Positions 11,860 to 24,230 of a stretch of 64,000 nucleotides of DNA are shown here, one piece after another. The notes under the pieces were generated by a model. That model was not told the DNA's origin, did no database searches, and was given only the letters and a program-made list of their open reading frames with translations. Position 1 is the first letter of the stretch, and the number at the start of each line of letters is the position of its first letter. The DNA is from Lantana camara (Eukaryota; Streptophyta; Magnoliopsida; Lamiales; Verbenaceae), in the NCBI GenBank assembly GCA_037501455.1, contig CM074858.1:43893001-43957000 (forward strand). Direction: 5' to 3'. Made by a program: the position numbers and the translations under genes.

Positions 11860-12790
11860 TAGAGATATGGTGGATTTTCAGTCGCGGATGGAGGGGGTGA
11901 TGGAGCCACCACTTCGCCGGCATTTCGCCGTGGTTTCCGGCCACCTTTTTGAGGTACGCGCCCCAAGGACGGTTGGAGAACTTCCCGGCGCAACTTTCTG
12001 TGTAGGCGGTGCCGCCATCGGGGCGGCGAGGAAGGAGCATGCGCCACCTAAAGCGGGCGGCGGGCGGTGGAGTTACTGTAGCGGCGCGATTCCACCATCT
12101 CCGGCGGATTTTTACGGCGACCCTCAACGGTTTCCTAGGTTTCTCGGGCTCGTGGTTCCATTTTCGACCTCCTTTTTGTCAGATTCGCGGCGGAGATGGG
12201 GTTTTCCGGCATGGCAATCGTGAGGTTGAAGGCGGTTCGCCTTTTTCGGGTGGGTTTTTGACATCAGACCCTTCACAAGAATTACTCAGCACAATGAGGC
12301 CGAGCTTTTCGCGTTGGTGGTGGCTCAAGAATTGGTCGTCGACAACGGACCGGTGGCAGACCGGCTGTGAACCGGCGGTCAATTTTTCCGATGACTTTTT
12401 TGGCTTTTGGCTAGGGGCTTTCTAAGGCCTCGTTACGGGCTTTCCAACGGTATGTTCGGATTTTGTTTTCATTTTACGGTTTGCGTTTAATTTCAGTTTT
12501 CGTTCTAGGGATTTAGTTCGGTTTTTCGCCAACGAAATCCGGTGTGTTTGGTATTTTTTGAAACTGTTTGAGGGCTTTTGTAGAGGAGGCCGAGGCACAC
12601 GTTTCTGTGCTTCCGAGGATTTTTCCGACCACCGGAGGCGGTGTTCCGGTGGTGGCTGGTGGCTGTTCGGCCGGCTACGGCGGCGTCATTTCTGTGACTT
12701 TCGGATAGTAGGTCCATTTCGTTGTGGTGAGTCCAACACCACTTTCCGTTCGTCAATCGGATGTCCGGTTGATTTGTTGTGATTTATTTT
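11860..12790 (+). other. GC-rich leader block in the El-6 LTR
   Basis: About 930 bp with markedly higher GC than its flanks, rich in CGG/CCGG and GGTGG. It sits where El-11 has a CCACC-rich block (23400-24230). Frames are open for up to 138 codons on several frames of both strands, as expected for a low-stop GC-rich composition. It could be a captured host gene fragment or an LTR leader; nothing recognisable is encoded. Confidence 0.5.
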
Positions 12791-13306
12791 GTGTAAGTTG
12801 AATATTTGAAATTAATTATTTTAATTGCAATAAATTGCGTATTGTTGTAATTGTCGGTCAACATGTACTCCAACGTATACGAAATTATGTATGGCATGAA
12901 ATATGATAAGTATGGACTTTGTAATTCGTAAATTGAATCCCGATTTGTTAAATTTGTACTAATTGTTTAAATTAGAAGGGGTGTTTGTGTAATTTTGAAA
13001 CGATATGAATTTGTTTGATTTAAATTAGTTAAACCTTGCTAATTAAATCTATTAGGTAATCTATATATATATATATATTGATATGACATAATATGATTAG
13101 CATCGCCTTTCATTTCCTTCTATTTGTATTAATTGCTCACCTGAACGTACTCTAATGTTTTCTTTTGAATATATTTGATGTGAATTTGAACTCTATTTAT
13201 GTGACTGCATTTCTTAAGTGTTTGAGCATCTGCCGTGCGTCTCTGTGTGGTTGTCTGAGTCTGAGTCTGAGTTCTGTGTTGTGTTTTGTGTGTCCAATTG
13301 GTTCAG

Positions 13307-13388
13307 GTGCACCCGGGGTAGTGACAGGTGGGTCGTGCAGGTTCCGGGGTAGACCATTTGCTGTGTCTTCAGCTTTGTTTGGTACCAG
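13307..13388 (+). other. Mini-exon-like segment, El-6 (82 nt)
   Basis: Preceded by GGTTCAG and followed by GTGAGGTTTTC, the same layout as El-7 and El-15. Confidence 0.5.
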
Positions 13389-14733
13389 GTGAGGTTTTCT
13401 TTGTTTTTAGTTATATCGACCTACAACCCTATGTGTGTTTTGAGGCCGCATGCGACTTATATACACATATATATATAGATACCTATTTCATACGTATTTT
13501 GTGGGATTTGTCCCGTTTGTCCTGAGGTTTTGAAAAAAGCTTTTATATGTACCTAAGCTAAATTTTCGTTTACTTTGCAAAGCTTCGATAAGTATGTGTA
13601 TGTGTGTGTGTGTAAGCGGGAGTTGGATTATGATATAAGCCTTATGATATGTGTGATCTTTGCATTATGTGTGTGGGCCCTGGAGAAGTGGTATGTGATC
13701 TCGGGTCGGCCATGGGCTCACCGGGCTCTCACATCAACACGACTCCACCAAACGAGAGACTTAGCTCAACCTCGGGAGATTGATGGGAAAGCAGGTTCTC
13801 TTATACTGACGGTGCACTTCGTGGCCCGTCGAACGAGCGCGCGGGATCCCCCGACTCATGTTATGTATATGTGTGGGGGATTGAGAGGGGCACCTCTGTA
13901 ATGCCCCAGTTTTCTGGCACGATATGTACGAGGCCACGTGAGGGTTTAATTCAGTAATTGTGTGATTTATATGAATCGCTTGTCTATTTGTCAACATGAA
14001 GTTATTTTAATTTCGTGCGCCTTAGAATTATTTAAATTGTTCTTGGACTCATTTATCCGATAATTGTTCGTTAAGGACCTAATTATAATTAGGGTGTTTT
14101 GGGGGGCCGTTTGTGGCTACCTTGAGCTCGGAATTCGAATTCGAATTCCAACCTTAACGTTGAGTTCGTTTTGGTGATTCAGATCCAATTAATTTACCGT
14201 TTAAAATTTTAAATCCATTTGATCGCCCTACCGTTTTAAAATCCGATCCGAATGGACCGGATACTGTTTGACCCTAACCGTATAATCCGACCCGTTTAAC
14301 TCAGCCCAAAAAATGAGCCAAGTCTTCCTCCCTCTTTCATTTTTTCATGTTCAAGCCAAGGAAAAAGAGAAGGAGAAGAATTTTTCCCCTTTTTGGCCAT
14401 GAACCCTTAAGCTCGAGATTTTCGAGATCCAACCGTCTGATCAACGATCTAAGGTAACTATTGTATTCCTATCGTTACGTGCTTCAATTCTACGTATATA
14501 TTGTAACTTGAATCCTTGCTTATGTGCTTATTGGGGAAGATGATGAATAGTGTAGGGAGTCGGGATTTCATGTGTTCAAGCCCGTTTCACGAGCTCTAAC
14601 TTGCGAATATATGATCTACGTGTCGTACGTGACTTGTGGTATGAATTTTGGGTGATTTGGAGTTGTTTTGTGGGGTGTTTGGGTGTGTTTTCCGCGATTG
14701 GAGGCGAAACTTGGAGTTGCAGTCCGAGGGGGA

Positions 14734-14822
14734 GTAATGCCCGTTACCCCCTTTTATGCTTTAAATCGTTAACGCCCGTTACCTTGGCTCTTTGAGCACC
14801 TGTTGCCGTTAACGCCCATTAC
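14734..14822 (+). repeat. Palindrome array, El-7
   Basis: Three units centred on GCCC: 14734-14747, 14770-14781 (perfect arms TAACG and CGTTA around CC) and a degraded copy at 14808-14822. They share only the CGCCCG core with GTGACAC-type units. Confidence 0.7.
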
Positions 14823-15871
14823 CCATTTTTGCCTTGAAAGTGTTAACCCCTTTTACCCTCCCTTTTGACTGGCCTACCATTTTGTGCTTTTATTTATTTC
14901 TGTCTCGGTTTTATCCCATGTTACCTATCCAAATAAACTCCAACTGAAATGATATTCTAACTGTAGAAACTACATTGAGTCTAGAACAATCTCCAATTGG
15001 AATCACCTCAATATCATTTCTCATTTGTGAGTTATAATCATTTGAATTTGGTGTCGCCACTTCACCGGGAATATGCATTCATCCAACTTCGGGCCTATGT
15101 CATTTTCACCTCGCTTTGAACCATGATTCGATCCACATACCATTCTAAAGGTATACTTGTCTAGTTTCATATCCAACAAACAAAACCCAATTCCAACTTG
15201 TAGAACTTGAGATATTCCCATTTTTCTAAAGCATGCGTAATTCCAAAAACTGTCAGCTCTTGTCAAAACTCGCCTAAATCCGTTCTTTTGCTTTCCTTCC
15301 ACTCCCTCGGACTCCTTATGTGGTTTGAATGTATTTATACATGATTAATTGATACAATATGATATGTTTGATTACTTATTTTAATTTTATGGTTTCATTT
15401 GATAAGTGTAAATATGACTTGAATGAATGAACGTTTAAGTGCTTTAATATGATCTCCTTTGCAACTATTGTTTCCTTTATGTGCTTAATGGATTCCTTTC
15501 ACCTTAAAATGATTCTTAATATGGTTGACGTGTATTATAAAGTGTTATGAATATGTTGTATTATGGGGATGGCTTTTTCTATGAAAAATTGATAAGGACA
15601 TGAGTTATATGTACATGATTGCATTTCTTAATCACATTATCTATGTATTTAATAACTTCTAATTGATTCATATGCATTGTTAATATGTATTTTCTTGTAT
15701 TACGAATTGAATTATTGATCATGTATACACCACTCCATGGTATTTTAGGATTTATTCTCTATCATATCATCTCATAACATATCCTACCACTTCATGAGGA
15801 TTGCCGTGTGTCTATGTGGTTTCATATTGAGTCAATTCTCATGAGTACACATTGTTCCTTCTCTTGTACAG

Positions 15872-15947
15872 TTTGTTTCCAGGGCGGAGACTTCCGAATT
15901 GAATAGGCACTAGTATTACTCATGCTTTATGTCTCGTGGTATTCCAG
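15872..15947 (+). other. Mini-exon-like segment, El-7 (76 nt)
   Basis: CTCTTGTACAG precedes it and GTGAGGGTG follows CCAG. The interior TTCCAGGGCGGAGA is shared in altered form with El-11 and El-15. Confidence 0.55.
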
Positions 15948-16757
15948 GTGAGGGTGTTTTTGTTTTAACTATATATCAAACCCTACAACCCTTATGTGAC
16001 AAGTTTTGGCCAAAACCTTATGCGTAAATATATAGGTTATTTTCAAAGTGGAGTCATCGAGTAAATTATTATCGAGTAAACCTTTTCTCATGAATTATGA
16101 AATATGTTATGTTTTTATGAATTAAATGTCTTGGCGAGATTATGGTATATTCACGGGCCCAGGAACTTAGTACATGCGACTATCCGGGGAGGCAAGGGCC
16201 GACGGTGATCCCATATGCTAATTACAACTATGTTTGACGACGAATACCGATCTCGTTAGGAGTTTTGATGAGAAAAGGCTAGTCGGGATTTTGGGGCCTC
16301 ATGAACCCCTCTAGCCATTATGCATGAGGTGGTCGGGTCTTGCAAACACGTCCACCACCCGGAGGAAGAAGGTTGGAACTTATCTTATGATTATGTTTAT
16401 GTATGATTGTTATGCACCGTGCGGGATGGCCGAAATACGGATTGCCCAAACGATTATGTCTTATGTTATATGGCTTACGTATATTATAATATATTGCATG
16501 ATCACGCATTCAAATGTATTAATGATATTTGTCGTATACGGTCGGAGTTTGGTTGGAGATAATGCACGATCACTCGTCGAGCCTTAATGTTTAAGTATGA
16601 ATTATGAACTTAATGAATTTAATATGAATTAGTCGTAAAGTTCGAGGATTGCTTAGTTATTTCTTGCCTTCTTGGGAGCTACTTTAAATAAAACCTTGCT
16701 CGGGATTTATGACTTGCATGCGCATGTTTCTATATTTATGTATCGCTCCTGCTCACT

Positions 16758-16774
16758 CAGTCTTCTAGAGACTG
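16758..16774 (+). other. Covarying hairpin before acceptor, El-7
   Basis: CAGTCT and AGACTG pair around a 5-nt loop, directly upstream of a pyrimidine-rich tract and AG. Confidence 0.75.
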
Positions 16775-17234
16775 ACCCCTCTTTCCCACTTTTCAGTTCT
16801 TGCAGGTTTTGCTAGGCGGAGGTCACGTTTTAAATCTGTTGTCGAGTCACTTGTACACTCGAGTCACATTTTACACTTTTACGATTTCATGGTAATTTCT
16901 TTATGTATTTGGGCCGGTGTGCCAATTATGATTTATTGTTGGATATTGGTTCGGGACAGGTTGCATGTTTAGTTAGGATGCATGTAATATGTTTGGACTA
17001 TTATCGAAATTTTATGTATGGTATTGTTGCAGTTGGGCTTGTAGCCATCGTTGAAATTTATGTATTATACGTTATTGCTTCAACATTGCACTCGGGTTAG
17101 TTTCCGTGTAGCCAGGTTGATTTTATTTTGTCTCCTATTCGCTATGAGTCCGTTTCATGCTTGGATCATCCATTTCATGCTTGGACTAGACTTGTAGTGC
17201 GGGGGATGTGGTGCCTATTGTCTCGGGTGCTACA

Positions 17235-18782
17235 TCCTTAAGTGGTATCAGAGCCTTACGTTGCAAAACCCGGGGCTCTTGTGTCATGAATGACTCAGTT
17301 TAGGTCGTACGGCATACGAATAACTTGTCAACGTGTGCATTGCATTGACCATGAGCTTGGGATTACAACTCTTTTTGAATTTTGTTGAATTAATTGTTGC
17401 TTATTGCATCGGATTCGTGTCTTTCGTGTTGAAAATGTTACATGAGCATGCACTAATCGCATGCATATAGTTTTGAAATAAGTTATAATTTATAGGTGTT
17501 AAGATAATATCAAACCACGGCCAATCTCTACGATATCAACGGTCTATCATAAGTTTGATTCTCAAGATTTGAAATTGTAAGGAATGTATCGGGGATTATA
17601 TACAGTAATCTAGATTCAAGGCCTTCTCCAATTAAGCGATGGCTTGGAGTTAGAACCCGGAATTAGAGACCGATGTGTAGGAAAAACTTGTAATTTCCAT
17701 TGGAGATAGTGAATCCGAGGTGAAGTAAAGAGGGGGCTTATGATGATTACGCCTTACAAGAATCGACATCTTCGCTCATATTATGAACATTAGTCAATCG
17801 GATTTCCTAGGATCATTCATTCAAGAGAGAGGTGAAGAAAGTCTCAAAGGTACCTTAGTTCGAGGTTCAGATCATTGAAGAAGCTGTGATGATTGAGAGG
17901 ACTCAAGGTAAAATCGGTTGATGAGAGATAAGTAACAAGGGACGTAGAGGAGGAGCTTCCAAGTGAATCAAGTTATTTGAATTTTAGTCCGGGGTAGAAG
18001 ATTCAAGATATAACAAGGATCGTAAATGGTGAATAATAGGGATCGTCAAGGAAGAAGTTAAGTTTAGATTTGTGGGAGAAGAAGAGGTGATTCATGGTAC
18101 TTCGGGTTTCGAGTAAGAAAGAGTTTGGTCTGAGGTGCTCTGGATTCGACTAAGATGGAAAAACGAGTCGGGAAGGAATTAGAGAAAGCCAAGTAACTTG
18201 TTAAATACAACTTCATGGAAGGTGAGAATGTTAAGGACGGGATTTGAGTTCATCTTCCAAATCCAAGCTGAATTGTCGTGTTGTGAAGTCGAATTTCGAA
18301 ATATGGAGCAACAAATGGGAACTATAAAGTAAGACAAAGTGTTCTAAAGGGAAATTAGGTGCTCAAGTGTGAGCAATTGGGGGACCGATCTCTCAAACAA
18401 TTTGAACTCGATTGAGATGAACACCAGGAAACCTTGATTAAGGTGATGGCTATGAGTAGGAGTCGGGGTAACGATTGGAAGATCGATTATTGGCGAGAAG
18501 TCAAGACAGTAAACCCATGGACGTGGAAGACTTTGGATTCAAGAAATTACAGCCTCGGACAGTAGAGATATACAAGTTGATGCACGAAGATTCGTAAATA
18601 TCTTGAAGAGCGTGGGAAAAACAAGGAATGATCAACAAGTTAAATCAAGCTCGTGATTAGAGAAACAAGGACAAGTTGCTGAGCTAAAGGCATACCACTA
18701 GGGTGACAGGTTCAATACATTTATGGCACATGCATCCTACGACATTTTAAATTATTTATTTTCCTTTATTTACATATGTACG
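17235..18782 (+). mobile_element. El-7: internal leader region, cut by Copia-8
   Basis: Begins with TCCTTAAG then the primer site. A GCACTAATC branch-point-like motif precedes TTTATAG|G at 17495/17496. A purine-rich stretch follows to GTGACAG|GTTCAA at 18709/18710, then the sequence stops at the copia insertion. This order matches El-14 and El-15. Within it, about 18261-18380 keeps scattered codons of a possible decayed protein shared with those elements. The gag start would lie beyond the break, so gag is not visible. Confidence 0.75.
17243..17255 (+). other. Primer-binding site, El-7
   Basis: TGGTATCAGAGCC, complementary to the 3' end of plant initiator tRNA-Met, 8 bp after the LTR. Confidence 0.9.
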
Positions 18783-19169
18783 TGTTAGGAATAGTACCCT
18801 AGAAAGCCGATTGTATATCCGCTTTGTACTTTTCCTTATTGTAATGACAAACAATCTTTGAATAAAATAACGAATTGAGGCAACACTTCTTTATATGCTC
18901 TTATTTGGTATGCGTTTACTTTAGTTGTGCATGTATGAGAACTCCCCTAATCCTGATGACTTTAAGACTCTACCATTTAGGTGAAATGGTTCATGAAATG
19001 AGCCCTATATCACATAAGTCATGATTAGTAAAATACTCCAAGCTGATGAGTCCTACAGACAGTGGGAGTGTCAACCTGACTTCTTTAAGGCTTGCTTGTA
19101 GGATCACGCCCTTAAGAAGGACCACCTTGTTTCATGGAGGTGCAAAGTGTATAGTTGAGACGTGCGTGA
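18783..19169 (+). mobile_element. Copia-8 5' LTR, first part
   Basis: Starts TGTTAGGAATAGT and is broken at CGTGA (19165-19169) by Copia-9. The continuation begins at 33645 after the repeated CGTGA. Confidence 0.92.
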
Positions 19170-19781
19170 TGTTAGGAATAGTGCCCTAAAAGCCGATTGT
19201 ATATCCGCTTTGTACTTTTCCTTATTGTAATCACAGACAATCTTTGAATAAAATAACGAATTGAGGCAACACTTCTTTATATGCTCTTGTTTGGTATGCG
19301 TTTGTAACACCCCCAGAGCGAAGGGTGCCACATCCCCCGCACTAAGGTCCAACACGAGTAGCGAAATGGAAGTCCGCACCCGTATCAGACCATAGCGAAC
19401 GGGAGACACACAAAACTCACACCCTCGCTAGGCGGCCTAGACCCCCAAGAACTGCAAGAATTAAAATCAGAGTAGCGGAAGCAATTTATAATCAACATAT
19501 ATCCCAAGATCACATATACATTTCAAAAGTGGGGAAGGGTCAACCATTCACGCCAGTTTATAAACAGAATAAACAATGCCATCTCGGCCCAAAATAGAGT
19601 AAGTGTAATCATAAATACATAATCCAAAATACAGCAATAAGAGTAGAAGTAATCCACTACGAATGCATGAAGACCCAAGCTAAACCACAAGTAAACCCAA
19701 AAGACACTTGCCGCCTAGCTTGACTCGGAAGAACCTGCAAACTCAAAAGAAAGGAAAAAGGGAAAAAACAACAACGAGGGT

Positions 19782-19796
19782 TAGTCCTAGCGACTA
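19782..19796 (-). other. Covarying hairpin, LTR-10
   Basis: TAGTC and GACTA pair around 5 nt. Other families have CAGTC/GACTG here, so the outer pair has changed from C-G to T-A. Confidence 0.65.
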
Positions 19797-20610
19797 GTGA
19801 GGGGCTAACTCACGCACCCGATAAATATATAGAGCAAAGCACTTAATCAAAAGGAAAGATCCTTAAACCGAGAGTGGTTTTTGCAAGCCAAATTAATTCC
19901 CGTGATATAGATATATATATATAAGTTAAAGGAAAGGGAAAAAGGCAAAACAAGACTCCAAGTTTTAGGTGAATTAAGAATCCACTCTCGTTCCGTAGAT
20001 CATACAAAGCTTAAACCAACTCGGCGAGTACGAGTCACACACATCCCCAACTTCCAAATACGAAGAACAAAGCAAAGCAAAACAAATCAGAATCCATCCC
20101 CAACACCGGTTGATAGAAGGGTTGATCAGCCCTAACTATCCACATACACAAACGAGACAAGGTTTAATTACTACCTTGAAACCTTCGGCGGTTGCCTCCG
20201 CCGGCTCAAGAGAAACACCCTTCCTCAACCTCCTAAGGTTGGGCGAGACTCTCAAATGGAGGTGCTGATGGAAGAGCTCGGCGACCCCCCCGGCCGTCCC
20301 GAGATTACCATACCACACTCCGGGGCCCAAACATATCACGAAAGTCACCCAAATATACCTCAAAGCTTATCTTTCAAAGCCACATCTCGCTCACGCACAC
20401 ACACACACACTTGCGGAAAACTAAACTTTTCAAACAAAAGCAAAATAGCGTATATACTTATACAAACGTTTTCAAATTCTTATAACGAATGGGATAAATC
20501 CTGCAACATAAGTATCATACACTTATTTACCATATATTATACATATCCACATGCGAGGCTTCAAATCAAGTAGGGTTATAGGTCGAATAACTAAAAGAAC
20601 AAAACCTCAC

Positions 20611-20688
20611 CTTGGCAACGAACGAAGCGGAGTCAAAAGAGGAAACCGGACACCTACGGAGCAAGCTCGTCCCCTACAGGAAGATCCT
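20611..20688 (-). other. Mini-exon-like segment, LTR-10 (78 nt)
   Basis: On the minus strand it is bounded by CTTGTTCAG and AAG|GTGAGG. Confidence 0.5.
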
Positions 20689-20912
20689 CTGAACAAGGCA
20701 AACAACAAGAGACACTCTTAGACTCAATATGAACCACATTGACGCTCGGTACATGCGTATGTATGGTTATGATGCAAATGATATGAAATGAATCCACATT
20801 TAGATCATTTATGAGCATACAAAGCATAATCAAACATATATCATAAACGAGGCAAGAATAAACAACAAGAAACAACGGAAGGGAAACAAAACGAACGAAA
20901 CTAGAGTTCCTA

Positions 20913-21130
20913 GGAGACACGCCCGTGTCCCCCAGGAAGGCAAGCTGAGACACCCCCGTGTCTCAGTACAAAACTAAACAACGGAAACTAGGAGGTGACA
21001 CGCCCATGTCACCAAGAAAAGGTAAGCCGAGACACCCCCATGTCTCGGTACAAAAAAGTGAAAACGAAAACAAAAGGTGACACGCCCGTGTCACCAACAA
21101 AGGGCAAACCGTGACACCCCCGTGTCACGG
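20913..21130 (-). repeat. Six-unit alternating palindrome array, LTR-10
   Basis: Units alternate between a GCCC and a CCCC centre, forming three dimer repeats. Outer stem pairs vary between units: GGTGACAC/GTGTCACC, TGAGACAC/GTGTCTCA, CGAGACAC/ATGTCTCG and CGTGACAC/GTGTCACG. Arms mostly remain complementary. This is the clearest array in the window. Confidence 0.9.
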
Positions 21131-23399
21131 TACAGAAAAACGCAGACGGCTCAACAGTAACTCAGCAACCCCAAAACAAAACCAAACACCCCAAACTCCA
21201 ACTACCAAGCAAAGAAATGCAACAATTGCTAAGAAACAAGTCCTAGGAGCATACCAACAACATTAAATCTCAAGAAAACATGAAAGGAGCAAGAATCAAT
21301 CAAATCCACCAACACTACTATTCACATGTTTGCCAAATCTCAACAACCAACCAAAGAATTGAACTCAAAATCACATAAAAGAGAGAAGAGTAAGTGTAGA
21401 AGACAACCATGGACTTACCTTTAAATTTGGAGAAGTTTTGATGAAGATTTGAGCTCAAAATCACAAGGTTGGCCAAAAGGCTTCTCCTTCTTCCTTGCTT
21501 TGCTTGGCTGATCGATTATGGGAGAGAGAGAAAGGAATTGGCTCGGTTCTCAGCACAAAAAGGGGAGAGGAGAGCTTAACCAAGGGTTTGGAGTCAAGGT
21601 TAAGGCTTGGTTGGGTTAAGGTGGGGTCCACAACTCAAAGCTAGGTCAAAAGGTGGCTCTCAAGCGTAAGGGGCTCGTTACGGGTGAAATTTGGAGGTCA
21701 TAATGAGCTTAGAAAAATGTGAGGTTTATCCCATCGAACCCGAATCGTCGAAACGAGTTCAATGGAGGTGACGGAATTCGAATCCGAATTCCCGAGCTCA
21801 AGATACACGTCCCGGAACCCAAGGTGCGCTAAGTGCTCTTTAGCCTCCTTTAGGTCCCGTCTCCAAAACGAACTCAAAAAGGCAACCAAAACAAATACCA
21901 AAACATATAACGAGCATATAAACGAGTTCATAAGGCATATTATCAACACATAACGCGAATTCACAAAAAATCAGAATTAATTACGAATCTAAAACGGGCA
22001 AAATACAAGGTGAAAGAAAATTAAACGCTCAAGCTAAACAAGTCCATACCAAAGCAATTAAGTTCAAATAACTTCAAATGATCCATGTTGACACTTAATA
22101 TCACATAATCACTTAAAGAACTAACTAAATAGCGCACATAAGAGGTTACCTGAGAAGTCTGATCAGTCGGGATGTTACAGCGTTTACTTTAGTTGTGCAT
22201 GTATGAGAACTCCCCTAATCCTGATTACTTCAGGACTTTACCATTTAGGTGAAATGGTTCATGAAACGAGCCCTATAAAACATAAGTCATGATTAGTAAA
22301 ATACTCCAAGCCGATGAGTCCTACAGACAGTGGGAGTGTCAACCTGACTCCTCTAAGACTTGCTTGGGGGATCACGCCCTTAAGAAGGACCACCTTGTTT
22401 CATGGAGGTGCAAAGTGTGTAGTTAATACGTACGTCATACATGAGGGTGCTTACTTCCATAAGTAAGTTCACTGAGGTGCCCCATGTGATAAGATTCCTA
22501 AATGGGAAAGGAAGTTTCTATTTCAGGAAATGGAAACTTCCAGATTAGAAAATATCTCACGAGTCATTGATGTGATTAATTGATCCTTAGACTTGAGGTT
22601 CCATGTGACTTTATGAGTTACCTCAGTAGTCTTAGGTATAAGCTTTAAAGGGTGTCGCCTTAGACAACTGATTCAAGACTTATGCTGGGGCTGCACAAGT
22701 GACTCATGAAAGTGAATGAGAATCCAGAAAGGACCTACACTTACGTTTGCAAGGTGATCTCTTATTGTGTAAGCCATTCATATGCCATATGGAGTCCTTG
22801 GCCAAGGCAGTAGATCAAGACATCAAGAAAAGGGTTTCTGGGATTGAGATCAAATGGATATGAAATGCACTTAGCTTTAATACCAGATTATTAGGGTTGT
22901 AACACCCCGCATTTTCGGAGCAAGATACGATGTCGTTTTCGTGCGATTAGATTGTTATTTATTTAACTCGGCTTGTGCTTGAATTGCCTTATTCATGTTT
23001 TAATAATTTAATTGGTCCAATTGCAATCTTATATAAATATGTGAACCTAATTGAGATATGTGTTTAATTCCTTATTGCTCTTTAATTTAAATTATGTGGG
23101 TTAATTTGTAATTTCAAAAAGTTAAGGACTTGATTGGACTTTGTCTAATTATTTGGGGATCTCTTCCTAATTTATCAATTTCGAATTTGGGTTTAATTGG
23201 ACCTTATTTTAATTCTGTGGGTACTTTTATAATTATAAAATCTTTAATTGGACTTGATTTAAATCTTACTTAAATCTGTGGGCTCGATTGTGTGAATTGA
23301 ACACTTGAGGGGCTTGTTTGCAATTTTAGAATTAGGATCCCTTCTTAAACCGAGAACCCTAGTTGCTCCTCATTCTTTCTCCCCCTCTCCCATTTCGGT

Positions 23400-24230
23400 A
23401 TACAGAAGAGATAGCAGCGGAACAACTTTGATCCACCAAGAGCTCCGCCTCTCCGCCACCACCGCGACTCAGCCCACCACCACCTCGCTTCTGCCTCATC
23501 CGAAAATAGAAGCCACAAAGAGCAGCAACTCCAGCGGCGCCTAATCCCCCACCTCCTCACGCCGTCGCACCACCACCGAGAGTCTTACCACCAACAGCCG
23601 TCGCCACCATCTTATTCGGCGAATCCACCTCAAAACCACTACAACCATCCCCTGCTCCCCTCCCTCGGCCAGATCTGAAAAGGGGCGAAAATTCCCCTTC
23701 ACCGCCTGTTGTAGCCTCTCTTCCACTCCCCACCGGCGAAGCCACCATCCTCTCTTCCTCTCTCGTCAAGCAGCGGCGCTGCACTCTCCGCACCGCCATC
23801 AACGTCATCATCCGCCGCCAAGACATCGCCGGCCATTACTCCACCAGCAGCAGCGGATCTGTCCGCGACCCATCATCACTATCTCCGCCATCATCTCGCC
23901 ACCCTCTGCCATTCTCAGCAACGCCGCCACAGCACCACCCTATTCCTTCTTCCCCTTTCTTAGCCAGATCTGATCAGAGCCGGAATTCTCCTCTTTGCCG
24001 TCACCAGCTCCGAGCGCCATAGATTCTGGCGACCAGACCCGCCATCGACAGCCAGCGCTCCACCTTCTGCCGGAAGAGAGGAACCCAGCAGAAACTATCA
24101 TCAGCTTGTCCTTCCCTTTCTAGTTGTGTTACCACGTCGGACCACTGTCGGAGCTCCAACCACCAGTCGTCGTATCTGGTTATCACCATCACCAACCAAC
24201 GCCCCAGCTGCTCTTTTTGAATTGTAATTT
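23400..24230 (+). other. CCACC-rich leader block, El-11 5' LTR
   Basis: About 830 bp, pyrimidine and CCACC/CCGCC rich, unlike the AT-rich rest of the LTR; repeated at 29254-30084. In the 3' LTR a 162-codon Pro/Ser-rich frame (29388-29876) is open but needs a GTG start and has no recognisable domain. More likely a transcribed leader or a captured fragment than a gene. Confidence 0.5.

Larger units (their letters stand above)
11343..13896 (+). mobile_element. El-6: 5' part of a long LTR, cut by El-7
   Basis: Starts TGTAATATCCCGC inside the El-5 gag remnant and stops abruptly at 13896, where El-7 begins. It carries an unusually GC-rich leader (about 11860-12790), a mini-exon-like segment (13307-13388), the ACAACCCTATGTG motif and part of the GGGCCC-box region. 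Its acceptor, GCTAGGCGG box and LTR end are displaced beyond the window. Overlapping frames of 60-140 codons in the GC-rich leader occur on both strands with no conserved domain. The five-mer left of it is GCCCA; its partner is not visible. Confidence 0.75.
13897..17234 (+). mobile_element. El-7: 5' LTR (3338 bp)
   Basis: Begins TGTAATGCCCCAG and ends GGGTGCTACA, followed at once by a primer-binding site, so this is a 5' LTR. In order it has a GAATTCGAATTC promoter-side module (about 14128-14150), donor AAG|GTAACT (14453/14454), palindromes (14734-14822), a mini-exon (15872-15947), a GGGCCC box (about 16157), a hairpin (16758-16774), acceptors at 16796 and 16805, and the GCTAGGCGG box (16811-16819). 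It inserted in the El-6 LTR; the five-mer on its left is ACCTC. Confidence 0.9.
19303..22179 (-). mobile_element. LTR-10: solo LTR, minus strand (2877 bp)
   Basis: Flanked by GCGTT at 19298-19302 and 22180-22184. On the minus strand it starts TGTAACATCCCGAC and ends GGTGTTACA. It contains the promoter-side module (about 21765-21845), donor AAG|GTAAG (21419/21418), a six-unit palindrome array (20913-21130), a mini-exon (20611-20688) and a hairpin (19782-19796). Lack of interior and second LTR makes it a solo LTR. Confidence 0.93.

Noticed and set aside
11867..12425. Overlapping 118- and 138-codon frames in the El-6 leader
   Set aside because: Low stop frequency from high GC gives open frames on both strands; no domain and no counterpart in other LTRs.
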